The notes beneath the pieces were generated by a model, which saw only the letters and a list, made by a program, of their open reading frames with translations, did not search any database and had not been told where the DNA came from. A program made the position numbers and the translations under genes. Below are positions 34,417-43,350 of a stretch of DNA of 64,000 nt, piece after piece. Origin of the DNA: Ferrimicrobium sp. (GTDB lineage Bacteria > Actinomycetota > Acidimicrobiia > Acidimicrobiales > Acidimicrobiaceae); assembly GCF_027319265.1 (NCBI RefSeq), contig NZ_DAHVNP010000029.1, positions 1 through 64,000 on the forward strand. Direction: 5' to 3'. How positions within the stretch are numbered: the first letter of the stretch is position 1; each line of letters opens with the position of its first letter.

Positions 34417-37057
34417 CACCAAGGTCGTAACTTCGCACGCCGACCAGATCAGAGAAGAGCTCAGGCCGACAGGTAAAGAGCAGAATCTGGTAACGATGGG
34501 CGGCACGACTGAGGATGGACTTTAGCCGCATCAATCGTACGCCATCGGCGTTGAGCATCGCATCATCGAGCATCAAGAAGAGCGGTACTCCTCGTTCCGC
34601 CATCAGATCGGCGACGCTGAGCCGGGTGAGAAGGGCTATCTGCTCACGGGTTCCCCAGGACAGCCGGTCCACCGACTCCCATCGATGCCCACGGAGCAAC
34701 TGTTGCGGTGCAAATGCTTCGCCGAGTTCGACCGTGGCATCCGAGAAGAGCTGTCTCGCGTACGCATCGAGCCGTTCCTTCATCGGGGCATTGAGATCCT
34801 GTTGGACATCGGCGACGATGCCTTCGGCGATGTCGATCAGCACCCCAAGAGCGTCACGGCGCTCCTCCAGCGAGGCGACCAGCATGCGTGCGCGTTCGCA
34901 CTCCACCTCTGCGGCAACCAGCTCCTCCTCGGAGAAGGGATCCGCTCGGATTTGACCGAGTACCCCTTGGCGCTCTTCACGACATTGCTGTACCTGTCGT
35001 CGATGTTGATTGAGGCGATCCTCAAGGTCAGTGATACGTTCGCCAACCTCCTCGAGGGTCTCTGCCCCAATCACTTGCTCGAGCGTCCCGAGCTCTGTCT
35101 CCGACGCGACTTTTTTGGCAAGCAGTTCCGCACGCAGCACCCGCAGGTCGTCTATCCCTTGCTCATCGCCTTGACGGAGCACGGATGCCCCAAGCCATCG
35201 TATCGCCTCGCCATGGCGAAGGCGCTCCTCCTGGAGCTGGTGCAGTTCGCCTTCGAGCCGATCGATCTCCGCCGCGTGAAACGAGATCGTCGCAGCTAGT
35301 TCATCACCCTCCTCGATGGATAGATCCTCACCATCTGCCCCATCCAGCTCCCCGAGTTCTGCCTCAATCACCTCACGTCGGGTCCACTGGAGCGAGCGGC
35401 GACGCGCCAAGGTCGCCAAGCGCTCGGCGAGACTCTCACCCTCTCCCTCCAATCGCATCCTCTCGCGCGTCAGGTTTTGGAGCGAGAGCGTGAGCTCCCG
35501 ATGTTCGCGCTCGCGTGCCCGAAGATCGGCGACGTTCTCGACCGCAAGTGCCCCGAGCCTTCGCTCGAGTTCCTTCTCGGCATCGTGAAGCTCTTGTCGC
35601 AACATCGCTGCACTCTGCTGAGGAGTTAAGGAGACCCTCGCAACGCCAGGCACCGTGAGCAGCATCTCCTCGTCGAGCATGACGGTCTGCGAGCTCGATA
35701 CCGGCTCTCCATTGATGTAGAGACGATTGATGTGAAGACCATTGGCGTCGAGGCCCTCGGTCTCTTCGATCTCGATCGCGACTACCGTGCTGAGCGTCTG
35801 AAGCCGTGCTCGCAGGTTAGCGACACTCGTCTCAAGCTCACCAAGCGCCTCGCTCCCTTCCCCGAGTGCGAGGCCCGCCAGTTGATCCTGGAGGGCACTG
35901 ATTTCTCCAGTGAGCGCCTCTAGTTGATCCAACGTTGCGCGTATTTGACGCTCCTGTTCATCGATGGAATCGAGTTCTTCCTGGCGCTCCTGTTGGTCAC
36001 GGATGAGCTCACGAACCCTCGCCTTCGTCGCCATCGCCTCCTCCTTTGCCCCGAGCATGGCTCGACGCTCTTGATGGAACCGCAGCGATCCTTGGCACTC
36101 ATCGATGGCCTCCTCCACCGTGGTGATAGCCAGTTGGGCCTCAGCGAGTTGGGCTTGTTCCTGGGTCAGTTGGGCCAACCGATTGTCAGTATCTTCGATC
36201 CGATCGGCCAAGCCCAACAACACTGACTCTACACGCGCGCGGTCCTCTAGGGCGCGTCGGAGCTCCTCTTTACGCTGCTGTTGTGCAGTACGCTCATCGT
36301 GCAATATCCTCTCCGTGCCCTGGGCCTCGAGTACGTCGAGCGTGGCCTGCAGCTGCTCCAGTCGCCCGCGTAGACCCTCAGAGTTTGCCCGGAGCTGTTT
36401 TTGCTGTGCATAGGCAATCTCACTCGCTTCAAGCGCCCGCTTGGCTGCCGCAAGGGGACCTCCTCTTCCCGTGGGGCTCATCACCTCACTACGGATGCGT
36501 TCCAACCGCGAGATCAAGGCATCGGCCGCAGTCTCTCGTGCCGATCCGATCTCCTCGCCGATCTCGCGGACAAAAAAACTCCGTGCGTTCTCCATTGCCG
36601 TCTCGGCACCGAGTGACTTGCCTTGGGGGACCCAAAACACACCGGGGAGTCCAAGCTGGCTCTCCGTGATCACGCGAGCCTGTGGTGCCTCGAAGCGAAA
36701 GAGTTCGACGAGGCGCATCACCGCCTCGTCCCCACTCAACACCGTCGAACCCGAACGCAACACGCAGGTTCCGCCTCGTCGGAAGAACTCCTTCGTCAGC
36801 TCATAGGTTGTACCCTCATGGAGAAAGGTCACCCGCACCAAGGGACGCGCATCAGGCTGATCGTTAGGGGCGAGGTCCTGCTGGGGAGCCTGCGAACTGT
36901 AACGCTCCATGAAGACGGCGGCGATCGCGGCCTGGATCGTGCTCTTTCCCGCCTCGTTGGGGCCATGAATGAGATTGATACCCTCGACAAGGCCGTCGAG
37001 CACAAAAGGCTCGCGAAACTTTCTCACTCTCTCAAGCTGTACGGAGATGAGCTGCAT
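34400..37057 (-). CDS. SbcC/YhaN-like SMC-type ATPase
   Basis: The 885-residue protein has an N-terminal ATPase half (Walker A GPNEAGKSTI near residue 32), two long coiled-coil arms (about 175-410 and 480-760), and a C-terminal half with signature SWGTREQIALLTRLS and Walker B LFLMLDDAML. At the tip of the coiled coil, where SbcC/Rad50 has a CxxC zinc hook, there is instead a short strand-rich insert (residues ~425-475, with VSSSQTVMLDEEMLL and LTVPGVARVSL). With the adjoining nuclease it should process DNA ends. The start follows the sbcD-like stop directly (TAGATG). Confidence 0.78.
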   Translation of the reverse strand: MQLISVQLERVRKFREPFVLDGLVEGINLIHGPNEAGKSTIQAAIAAVFMERYSSQAPQQDLAPNDQPDARPLVRVTFLHEGTTYELTKEFFRRGGTCVLRSGSTVLSGDEAVMRLVELFRFEAPQARVITESQLGLPGVFWVPQGKSLGAETAMENARSFFVREIGEEIGSARETAADALISRLERIRSEVMSPTGRGGPLAAAKRALEASEIAYAQQKQLRANSEGLRGRLEQLQATLDVLEAQGTERILHDERTAQQQRKEELRRALEDRARVESVLLGLADRIEDTDNRLAQLTQEQAQLAEAQLAITTVEEAIDECQGSLRFHQERRAMLGAKEEAMATKARVRELIRDQQERQEELDSIDEQERQIRATLDQLEALTGEISALQDQLAGLALGEGSEALGELETSVANLRARLQTLSTVVAIEIEETEGLDANGLHINRLYINGEPVSSSQTVMLDEEMLLTVPGVARVSLTPQQSAAMLRQELHDAEKELERRLGALAVENVADLRAREREHRELTLSLQNLTRERMRLEGEGESLAERLATLARRRSLQWTRREVIEAELGELDGADGEDLSIEEGDELAATISFHAAEIDRLEGELHQLQEERLRHGEAIRWLGASVLRQGDEQGIDDLRVLRAELLAKKVASETELGTLEQVIGAETLEEVGERITDLEDRLNQHRRQVQQCREERQGVLGQIRADPFSEEELVAAEVECERARMLVASLEERRDALGVLIDIAEGIVADVQQDLNAPMKERLDAYARQLFSDATVELGEAFAPQQLLRGHRWESVDRLSWGTREQIALLTRLSVADLMAERGVPLFLMLDDAMLNADGVRLMRLKSILSRAAHRYQILLFTCRPELFSDLVGVRSYDLGATQHS

Positions 37058-38155
37058 CTACTGCCTCTCGTCAAGAGCGAGGAGTTCGAGCACGGCACGA
37101 CGAAAGACACCAGCGTCGATACCATCTCGCCGTTGGAACAGGCGCTCCAAGACAAGGCCATTCACACCCCCCAGCGCGAGCGAGGCGATCTCCTCATCGG
37201 TGGGCAGAATCTCGACCGCAGCCGCCTCCCAATCAAGGGCTTGGACGCGAGCGCGCAGCACCTCCTCTAGCGTATTGAGCGTCTCGAGATCCTCCAGGTC
37301 CACATAGCCTCGAATCGTCAACTTCACCACATCAGTGTCATGAAACTGCTCAAGTTCCTGTTTGAAGCGGTCAAGATCCATCTGGGTCCCAAGCTCCACC
37401 GTCTCCTCATGCCAATCAAAGCGACCCGTCCGATGCGCCGAGATGACTGGTGGTGCCCCCGGACTCGCAATCTCGACGAGCACCACTGAACCAGAATCGT
37501 TCTGGGTGAATCGATCCGTCTCCGGAGTACCGCTGTAATAGGTCCGCTCATCGACACGGTACAGACCATGCCAGTCCCCCAGAGCGAGATAATCAAGGCG
37601 TGCCCGGGTCGCTCGATCGAACGCGATCGGATTGTTGGCCTCAGCCATCTCCGGCAGGATACCCGTTACTGCGCCGTGGGCAACGCCGATCCGCAGGTAA
37701 CCAGGAGGCGACTCCATATGATCGAGTTCGGCGGTAAGGTCGCGCCCAGCATAGCGTGCCTGTAGTGGAGCCGGGAGAACCGCCGTCGCGCACCCATCGA
37801 GCAGGATCGGTGAGGGAGTCGTCATGAGGACAACACCGGGACCAAAGATCAACCCATCGGCCAGCTGGTCCCAGATCCCATGAGGAACCGCCGCATCGTG
37901 GTTACCAGGAAGGAGCAGCCAAGGACCTTCGAAGGCCTGCATCGCCCGCGCAAGCCGCTGCAAGGAGACCCGATCCGGACGGGCAAACTCAAACACATCA
38001 CCCGCAACCAGAATAAAATCGACCGCCTCGTCGGTCGCTAGCTGGGCAATGCGCTCCACTGCTTGATGGCGTGCATCCTTGAGATAGACGGATCGCTCTC
38101 CAAAAAAGCGAAAAGTCTCCCCAATCTGCCAGTCAGCCGTGTGTAAGAACTTCAC
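37058..38155 (-). CDS. SbcD/Mre11-like metallophosphoesterase
   Basis: The 365-residue protein has calcineurin-type metal-binding motifs: LHTADWQIG, LVAGDVFE, LLPGNHDA and GVAHGAV, and the ALGDWHG motif near residue 195. These are the five motifs of Mre11/SbcD nucleases. It forms a gene pair with the ATPase that follows without a gap. The ATG at 38155 has GGGAGG seven bases upstream, while the frame opens eight codons earlier. It probably acts in double-strand break or hairpin processing. Confidence 0.85.
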   Translation of the reverse strand: MKFLHTADWQIGETFRFFGERSVYLKDARHQAVERIAQLATDEAVDFILVAGDVFEFARPDRVSLQRLARAMQAFEGPWLLLPGNHDAAVPHGIWDQLADGLIFGPGVVLMTTPSPILLDGCATAVLPAPLQARYAGRDLTAELDHMESPPGYLRIGVAHGAVTGILPEMAEANNPIAFDRATRARLDYLALGDWHGLYRVDERTYYSGTPETDRFTQNDSGSVVLVEIASPGAPPVISAHRTGRFDWHEETVELGTQMDLDRFKQELEQFHDTDVVKLTIRGYVDLEDLETLNTLEEVLRARVQALDWEAAAVEILPTDEEIASLALGGVNGLVLERLFQRRDGIDAGVFRRAVLELLALDERQ

Positions 38156-38285
38156 CATGAGGGTCCTCCCAAGCGTCATGGGGCGGTGTCCAGGCTAACC
38201 GCGCCTCACGCTCTGTTGATGATCCTACCGCCACACAACCCGTGTACTCAATCGCACCCAGAGCGAAGCCGACCACTGTCATCCC

Positions 38286-38741
38286 TTACGGCCCGTTGAG
38301 GTTGTGAAGGATCCTGGAGAGTGCCACCAGCAACCCTTGGCGCTCCACGGGTGAAAAGCCGGCTGTGACCGCCTCCTCGTGACGCCAGGCGAGCGCGGTT
38401 GCCCGATCGATCACCTCACGCCCGTGCGTGGTCAAGAGCACCTGATGGGCACGCCGATCACCCGGATGAGGACTACGCGCGATGAGGCCGTCAGCCTCGA
38501 GATCATCGAGCAGGGCGACCAGGGTACTCGCCGGGACGTGGGCGTGCTCAGCAAGGCGATGCTGGGTGAGCGGCCCGACCTCGGCGAGGACGCGAAGGAC
38601 ACCAAAGCTGCGAGGTTCCAGGGAGAGGGAGGTCATCAAGGAGTGAAAGCGCTGCGTCTCCATGGCTCCGAGAAACGACAACATAAAAGCGACACTCTCA
38701 CCAAAGGGGCGCAGTTCGTCACGATCACGGTTGGTCACCAT
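38286..38741 (-). CDS. MarR-family transcriptional regulator
   Basis: The protein (about 151 residues from the ATG at 38741) has the winged helix of MarR regulators: LTQHRLAEHAHVPASTLVALLDDLEADGLI as recognition helix and DRRAHQVLLTTHG as wing. The gene is divergent from the MMPL exporter, and an inverted repeat lies over the exporter start, so it probably represses that gene until a toxic ligand appears. The frame runs up to 38783, but a longer protein would overlap the exporter start. Confidence 0.82.
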   Translation of the reverse strand: MVTNRDRDELRPFGESVAFMLSFLGAMETQRFHSLMTSLSLEPRSFGVLRVLAEVGPLTQHRLAEHAHVPASTLVALLDDLEADGLIARSPHPGDRRAHQVLLTTHGREVIDRATALAWRHEEAVTAGFSPVERQGLLVALSRILHNLNGP

Positions 38742-38768
38742 AGCTACACTAGTGGCCCAGTGAGCAAC

Positions 38769-38798
38769 TATATTGAACTGCAATGAATAATTCAGTTC
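38769..38798 (+). promoter_or_regulatory. Exporter promoter with MarR-type operator over the start
   Basis: TATATT at 38769-38774 lies eight bases before the ATG at 38783, without a Shine-Dalgarno site. The inverted repeat GAACTG-N12-CAGTTC (38775-38798) covers the expected transcription start and the first codons. Its inner bases are partly symmetrical too, giving arms of ten with eight matches. Confidence 0.55.
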
Positions 38799-40915
38799 CG
38801 AATAATTTCTTTAGCAAACTGGGCCGCGGCGTGCTCGCCCATCGCCGCCTGGTGGTCATCATCTGGGTTCTGCTCTTCCTCGCTGGCGGTGTTGCCGCCG
38901 GCAAAGTGGTCAACCGACTGAGTTACAACTTTGCCACTCCCGGTCAACCTGGCTACGTGGCCTCGCAGAAGATCCTGCGCCACTTTGGCAACGGTGGCCA
39001 GAATCCACCAGCGATCGCCGTGATCACCGGCGTGGACAACGCCAACACAGCCACCGTTTTGCACGCCCTCACCACAGTCGCCCAACAGTACCCAAGCATT
39101 CGTTTTGTCGACTCCTTTAACGCGCCCCGCCTCGATCTGCTTCAGCACGGGGATGAGGTCGTCTACCTTTTCGGAGGGCCTCCCACCTCACTCGCCCCCT
39201 CCACAGTGCCGAATCAGATCACCGCTGGGCTCAGCCACGACCTCCCCACCCTGCACGTCGCACTCACCGGAGAGGCCCAACTCGCCTCCGCGGGTAAGAG
39301 TTCCGGGTTTGGCGTCTTAGCCGAGACGATCATCGCGGGGATCGGGGCACTGGCTATCCTCGCCTTCGTCTTTGCCTCGGTGCTGGCGATTATTCCCTTG
39401 GTGATCGCTGCGGTCTCCATCTTGGCCACTTTTCTCATCCTCCTCGGCCTTAGCTACCTCACTTCGGTGGCGTTTGTGGTCGAGTTTCTCGTCTCGCTCA
39501 TCGGTCTCGGTATCGCCATCGACTACTCGCTGCTCATCGTCACGCGCTGGCGCGAAGAACGAGGCAATGGTCTTGCCAATCGAGACGCGATCTTGATGTC
39601 GATGGCGACTGCTGGACGGTCCGTCGCACTCTCTGGCATCACCGTCGCGGTGGGCCTCCTTGCGCTGATCGTGCTGCCAGTGCCACTGTTGCGGTCCACA
39701 GGGATCGGTGGAGTGTTGATCCCGATCATCTCGATCGCCGTGGTGCTTACCCTGTTACCGGTACTCCTCTCGCTTGTCGGTGAACGCCTCGACTGGCCCC
39801 ATCGAAAGATCGCCAAAGGAGGCTCTCCTGCGTGGCATCGAATCGGCACCTTCATCACTGGCCATGCCTGGCCCTCGTTAATCTTCGCCGGTGTGCTCAT
39901 CATCGTCTTTGCACTGCCAATCTTTAGCATTCGACTGGGACAGGATCAGGCGGGGAGCCAATCGAGCTCAACTCCTGCCGCTCGTACCTATCATGCACTC
40001 CTGCGTGCAGGGTATACGCCGGGCATCCTGTCGCCGATGGAGGTCATCGAAGGACCGAGTCAGGCCGCGCATGTGACCTCCATGGTGCGATCGACCCCCG
40101 GGATCGTTGGAGCCGCGCATCCAACTGGCCTATCAGGCACCCGGAGCGGACTCGCCGATGTCATTGCCATTCCGAACGTCGAAACCGTCAACTCCGCCAA
40201 CTTCGCTCCCGTCAATGCACTGGACTCACTCGCCCAGCACCACCCCTCCATTATCGGAGTGGCCGGGCTCGGGCCCAACGACCTCGACTCCACCAACGCC
40301 ATCTATGGGCAAACACCACTGATGCTCGGCATCATCGCCATTTTGACGTTCGTCTTACTTTCGACAGCGCTCAAGAGTGTCATCCTTGCCATCAAGGCAG
40401 TGATCGTCAACCTCTTCTCGCTTGCGGCCACCTTCGGCATTCTCACCTGGTTCTGGCAATCCGGTCATCTCTCCAAACTCATCTTTGGTATTCCCGCCAC
40501 CGGTGCCATCACCTTTTGGATCCCGATCTCGACCTTTGCCTTCCTCTTCGGCCTTTCGATGGACTACGAGGTCTTCATTCTCACGCGCATCCGAGAAGAG
40601 TACGATGTGACCAAATCAACACGAACAGCGATCATCAACGGTCTCTCAAGGACAGGCAAACTGGTGACGAGCGCTGCACTCATCCTGTTCCTCGCCTTCG
40701 CCTCCCTGGCCTCCGCACCCATCACCGATATCCGCGTGCTGGCCACTGGTCTTGGGATCGGCATCCTCGTCGATGCCACCATCATCAGAGGGATCGCTGT
40801 CCCCGCATTGATTCAGCTCTTTGGGCGCCTCAACTGGTGGATACCGTCTTGGTGGCCACACCGCGAAGCCAGTACTACCTCGTCGCCCCTGGTTGACGTG
40901 TCCGCAACCCACTAA
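38783..40915 (+). CDS. MMPL/RND-family exporter
   Basis: The 710-residue protein has the MMPL layout: one N-terminal helix, an extracytoplasmic domain, five helices, a second extracytoplasmic domain and five or six more helices. The motifs GIAIDYSLLIVTRWREER and GLSMDYEVFILTRIREEY (first and second halves) are the proton-relay segments with the conserved Asp-Tyr pair. Such exporters move lipids or drugs at the expense of the proton gradient. The divergent MarR gene and shared operator indicate drug- or acid-induced control. Confidence 0.88.
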   Translation: MNNSVPNNFFSKLGRGVLAHRRLVVIIWVLLFLAGGVAAGKVVNRLSYNFATPGQPGYVASQKILRHFGNGGQNPPAIAVITGVDNANTATVLHALTTVAQQYPSIRFVDSFNAPRLDLLQHGDEVVYLFGGPPTSLAPSTVPNQITAGLSHDLPTLHVALTGEAQLASAGKSSGFGVLAETIIAGIGALAILAFVFASVLAIIPLVIAAVSILATFLILLGLSYLTSVAFVVEFLVSLIGLGIAIDYSLLIVTRWREERGNGLANRDAILMSMATAGRSVALSGITVAVGLLALIVLPVPLLRSTGIGGVLIPIISIAVVLTLLPVLLSLVGERLDWPHRKIAKGGSPAWHRIGTFITGHAWPSLIFAGVLIIVFALPIFSIRLGQDQAGSQSSSTPAARTYHALLRAGYTPGILSPMEVIEGPSQAAHVTSMVRSTPGIVGAAHPTGLSGTRSGLADVIAIPNVETVNSANFAPVNALDSLAQHHPSIIGVAGLGPNDLDSTNAIYGQTPLMLGIIAILTFVLLSTALKSVILAIKAVIVNLFSLAATFGILTWFWQSGHLSKLIFGIPATGAITFWIPISTFAFLFGLSMDYEVFILTRIREEYDVTKSTRTAIINGLSRTGKLVTSAALILFLAFASLASAPITDIRVLATGLGIGILVDATIIRGIAVPALIQLFGRLNWWIPSWWPHREASTTSSPLVDVSATH

Positions 40916-41433
40916 ACGCAATCACGCCACGCTTCTCGCGTTCGCGTACAAAGAGCGACGCCTGAGTCGTCCCAACGGTTAGCGTGCCAGCAGCGAGTTC
41001 TCCCGTTTCACCGAGATACACGTACGTATCACCCCTGGACAGAGAGCACCGATACACTCGTCCTGGGGCCGAGGAGGTCAACCCTGCACCTCGAACAACG
41101 GGTACAAGCGAGTGATGCAACGCCTCGCGCCCCTTTTGACCCCCTCATCGAGTAGCTCGACTCGATGTGGTCACGCAAACCCCTCGGCCAGCAGCACTGT
41201 GCCCTGGTACGAATGATTTCAGCCGAGAGCGGTTGGTCATAAACCACTTTGCGTGTTGTTTCTCATTGCCTTCCCACCCCAGCATGCAGCTCCCCGCCTC
41301 TTCGGTACATTTCCCAATAATTATCACTCTACCCCATTAAGTTATAAGGTATTTTTCTCCGATAATTCTCACTGTAGGCGTTTTCTCCCAATTCGGAGTC
41401 GCATTAAGACGCTTACAAGGAGGATGGATCGAA
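40916..41433. other. Intergenic region without a recognisable gene
   Basis: This 518-base stretch separates the exporter from the secreted repeat protein. An 81-codon minus-strand frame (to 41120) has no family resemblance and a poor start. The last 120 bases are AT-rich and hold the promoter region of the next gene; AAGGAGG sits 10-16 bases before its ATG. Confidence 0.5.
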
Positions 41434-43302
41434 ATGGCGCCAAAGATGGCAGTACGGTTGCTCGGAACTCTCGCGATATCTGGAGGCTTGAGTCTCGTCG
41501 GAGTGGGGGCAACCAGCACGATGATCACAACAGCTGCACGGGCCACACATCCCGCAGCAGTCAAAACGGTGAAGACTCGCGTCACCGCGGCTTGGCCCAT
41601 CACGGCCATCGCCGCCAGCGCAAGCGGAAAGGGCTACCTCGTCGCTGCACAAGATGGGGGCATCTTCAACTTCGGCGACGCAGCCTTCGACGGCAACACC
41701 TACACGGATGGTCTCACCGGGCTCTCCGGCGCACACCCGCTCGCTGCGCCGATCGTCGGGATGGCCGCGAATCCCACCGGCACCGGTTACTGGCTCGTTG
41801 CCAAGGATGGGGGCGTCTTCAACTTTGGAGGCGCAAAGTTCTCTGGTTCCACCTACACCTATGGCATCACCGGCCTCTCGGGAGCGCATGCACTTGCTGC
41901 GCCGATCGTCGGGATGGCCGCGAATCCCACCGGGGCTGGTTACTGGCTCGTGGCGGCCGATGGTGGGGTCTTTGACTTTGGAGGCGCGCCCTTTAAGGGT
42001 TCCACCTACACCTATGGCATCACCGGCCTCTCTGGAGCGCATCCGCTCTCCGCGCCGATCGTCGCGATCATACCGACGCCAGATGGCGGTGGCTACTGGC
42101 TCGTGGCGGCCGATGGTGGGGTCTTTGACTTTGGTAACGCTAAGTTTTTCGGATCGACCTACACGCAGGGCTACACCGGATTAAACGGCAATCACCCGAT
42201 CAGCGGTCGAATCGTCGGTGGTGCTGCCGCGCCGAACGGCACTGGCTACTGGCTCGTCTCCTCAACCGGAACGGTCTATAACTTTGGTAGTGCACCCAAC
42301 GAGGGTGACACCATGACGAAGGGCTACACCGGCCTCAGCGGAAATCACCCACTCCCCGCCCCGGTCGTCTCGATCGCGGCCGATCCAGCTGGTACTGGCT
42401 ACTGGCTTGCCGGCAGCGACGGTGCGGTCTATAACTTTGGTAGTGCACCCAACGAGGGTGACGTGCCAAGCCTGCCAACACCGGGTAACACTTCGTCAGG
42501 CAGCGGAGGTGGCCAGGCCACAACAACGACGCAGGCTCCAAATGCGAATACTCCCAATGTCAATACTTCACACCAGAATTCACCTCCTACCAGCGCACTG
42601 GTGAATCCTGCCGCTAACATCGCGCCAAGCCCGAACTACTACGCCAGCTGCACCAGCGCTGCCAACGCGGGACAGGTCGCCAATAGCGTCGCCTGTGAAC
42701 AGAGCGCCGTAGCAGCCCTTGACAACGGTCGTGCCGATCAGGGGCTCCCCGCCATGACTCTGCCCAACAACTTCTACCAACTTCCCGCCATCGATCAACT
42801 CTTTGTGCTGGTCAATGAGGAGCGGGTCTCACGAGGTCTGACGCCGGTCTACGGGCTCGTCAACTCACTGAACGCGCTAGCGGCACAGGGTTCTACCGCC
42901 AACACCGACCCCCCGATCTCGCAAGCGACCTTCTCCACCGGTCCATGGGCACTCGGGCTCTACGCCAACTGGGCAGAGGACTTCTCCACCGCCGGCAGTA
43001 TGTATGACTGGATGTATAACGACGGATGGGGTGGCGCCGGCAACACGAGCAACTTGGCGTGCACCAGTCCGACATCGTCTGGTTGTTGGGGACACCGGAG
43101 TAACATTCTCGTCCCCAACAGCACTGGCTACACTCCGGTCATGGGAGCTGCCTCCGTAAACGAGTCATCACTCGGCGGCTGGGCTGGTTTCGAGTCGGAT
43201 GCAACCATCCTCACAGAGGTTGCAAACTCCCAGATCAACACCGTCTCCTACAGCTACACCTGGGCACAGGCAGTAGCCGCGGGCGCCAACCCCCAAACCT
43301 AA
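41434..43302 (+). CDS. Secreted GYWLVA-repeat protein with C-terminal CAP domain
   Basis: The 622-residue protein has a signal peptide (hydrophobic stretch about residues 8-28), then six to seven repeats of about 50 residues with the core GYWLVAxDGGVFxFG and G-S-T-Y-T-Y-G. After a Thr/Asn/Gln-rich linker (about 345-385) follows a CAP/SCP-like domain: LVNEERVSRGLTPV, the GWGGAGN segment, paired cysteines, and GHRSNIL with the His of the CAP cavity. The repeats probably form a propeller-like binding module. CAP proteins act outside the cell, often on lipids or the envelope. The repeat module is shared with the G1 peptidase at 51363. Confidence 0.75.
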   Translation: MAPKMAVRLLGTLAISGGLSLVGVGATSTMITTAARATHPAAVKTVKTRVTAAWPITAIAASASGKGYLVAAQDGGIFNFGDAAFDGNTYTDGLTGLSGAHPLAAPIVGMAANPTGTGYWLVAKDGGVFNFGGAKFSGSTYTYGITGLSGAHALAAPIVGMAANPTGAGYWLVAADGGVFDFGGAPFKGSTYTYGITGLSGAHPLSAPIVAIIPTPDGGGYWLVAADGGVFDFGNAKFFGSTYTQGYTGLNGNHPISGRIVGGAAAPNGTGYWLVSSTGTVYNFGSAPNEGDTMTKGYTGLSGNHPLPAPVVSIAADPAGTGYWLAGSDGAVYNFGSAPNEGDVPSLPTPGNTSSGSGGGQATTTTQAPNANTPNVNTSHQNSPPTSALVNPAANIAPSPNYYASCTSAANAGQVANSVACEQSAVAALDNGRADQGLPAMTLPNNFYQLPAIDQLFVLVNEERVSRGLTPVYGLVNSLNALAAQGSTANTDPPISQATFSTGPWALGLYANWAEDFSTAGSMYDWMYNDGWGGAGNTSNLACTSPTSSGCWGHRSNILVPNSTGYTPVMGAASVNESSLGGWAGFESDATILTEVANSQINTVSYSYTWAQAVAAGANPQT

Positions 43303-43317
43303 ACCATGCGACTCCAC

Positions 43318-43350
43318 AAGGGCCGTTGTCTTGTTAGACGACGGCCCTTT
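43318..43350. terminator. Bidirectional hairpin between convergent genes
   Basis: AAGGGCCGTTGTC, a 6-base loop and GACGACGGCCCTT form a 13-bp stem with one G-T pair, followed by TTT on the plus strand and GGAGTC on the other. It lies 15 bases after the repeat/CAP gene. Its loop holds the stop codon of the radical SAM gene. Confidence 0.75.

Noticed and set aside
34685-35299. 204-codon plus-strand frame
   Set aside because: Antisense to the coiled-coil part of the SbcC-like ATPase; low-complexity coiled coils often leave open frames on the other strand.
40875-41120. 81-codon minus-strand frame after the MMPL gene
   Set aside because: Overlaps the end of the exporter gene, has only a TTG start without ribosome-binding site and matches no family.
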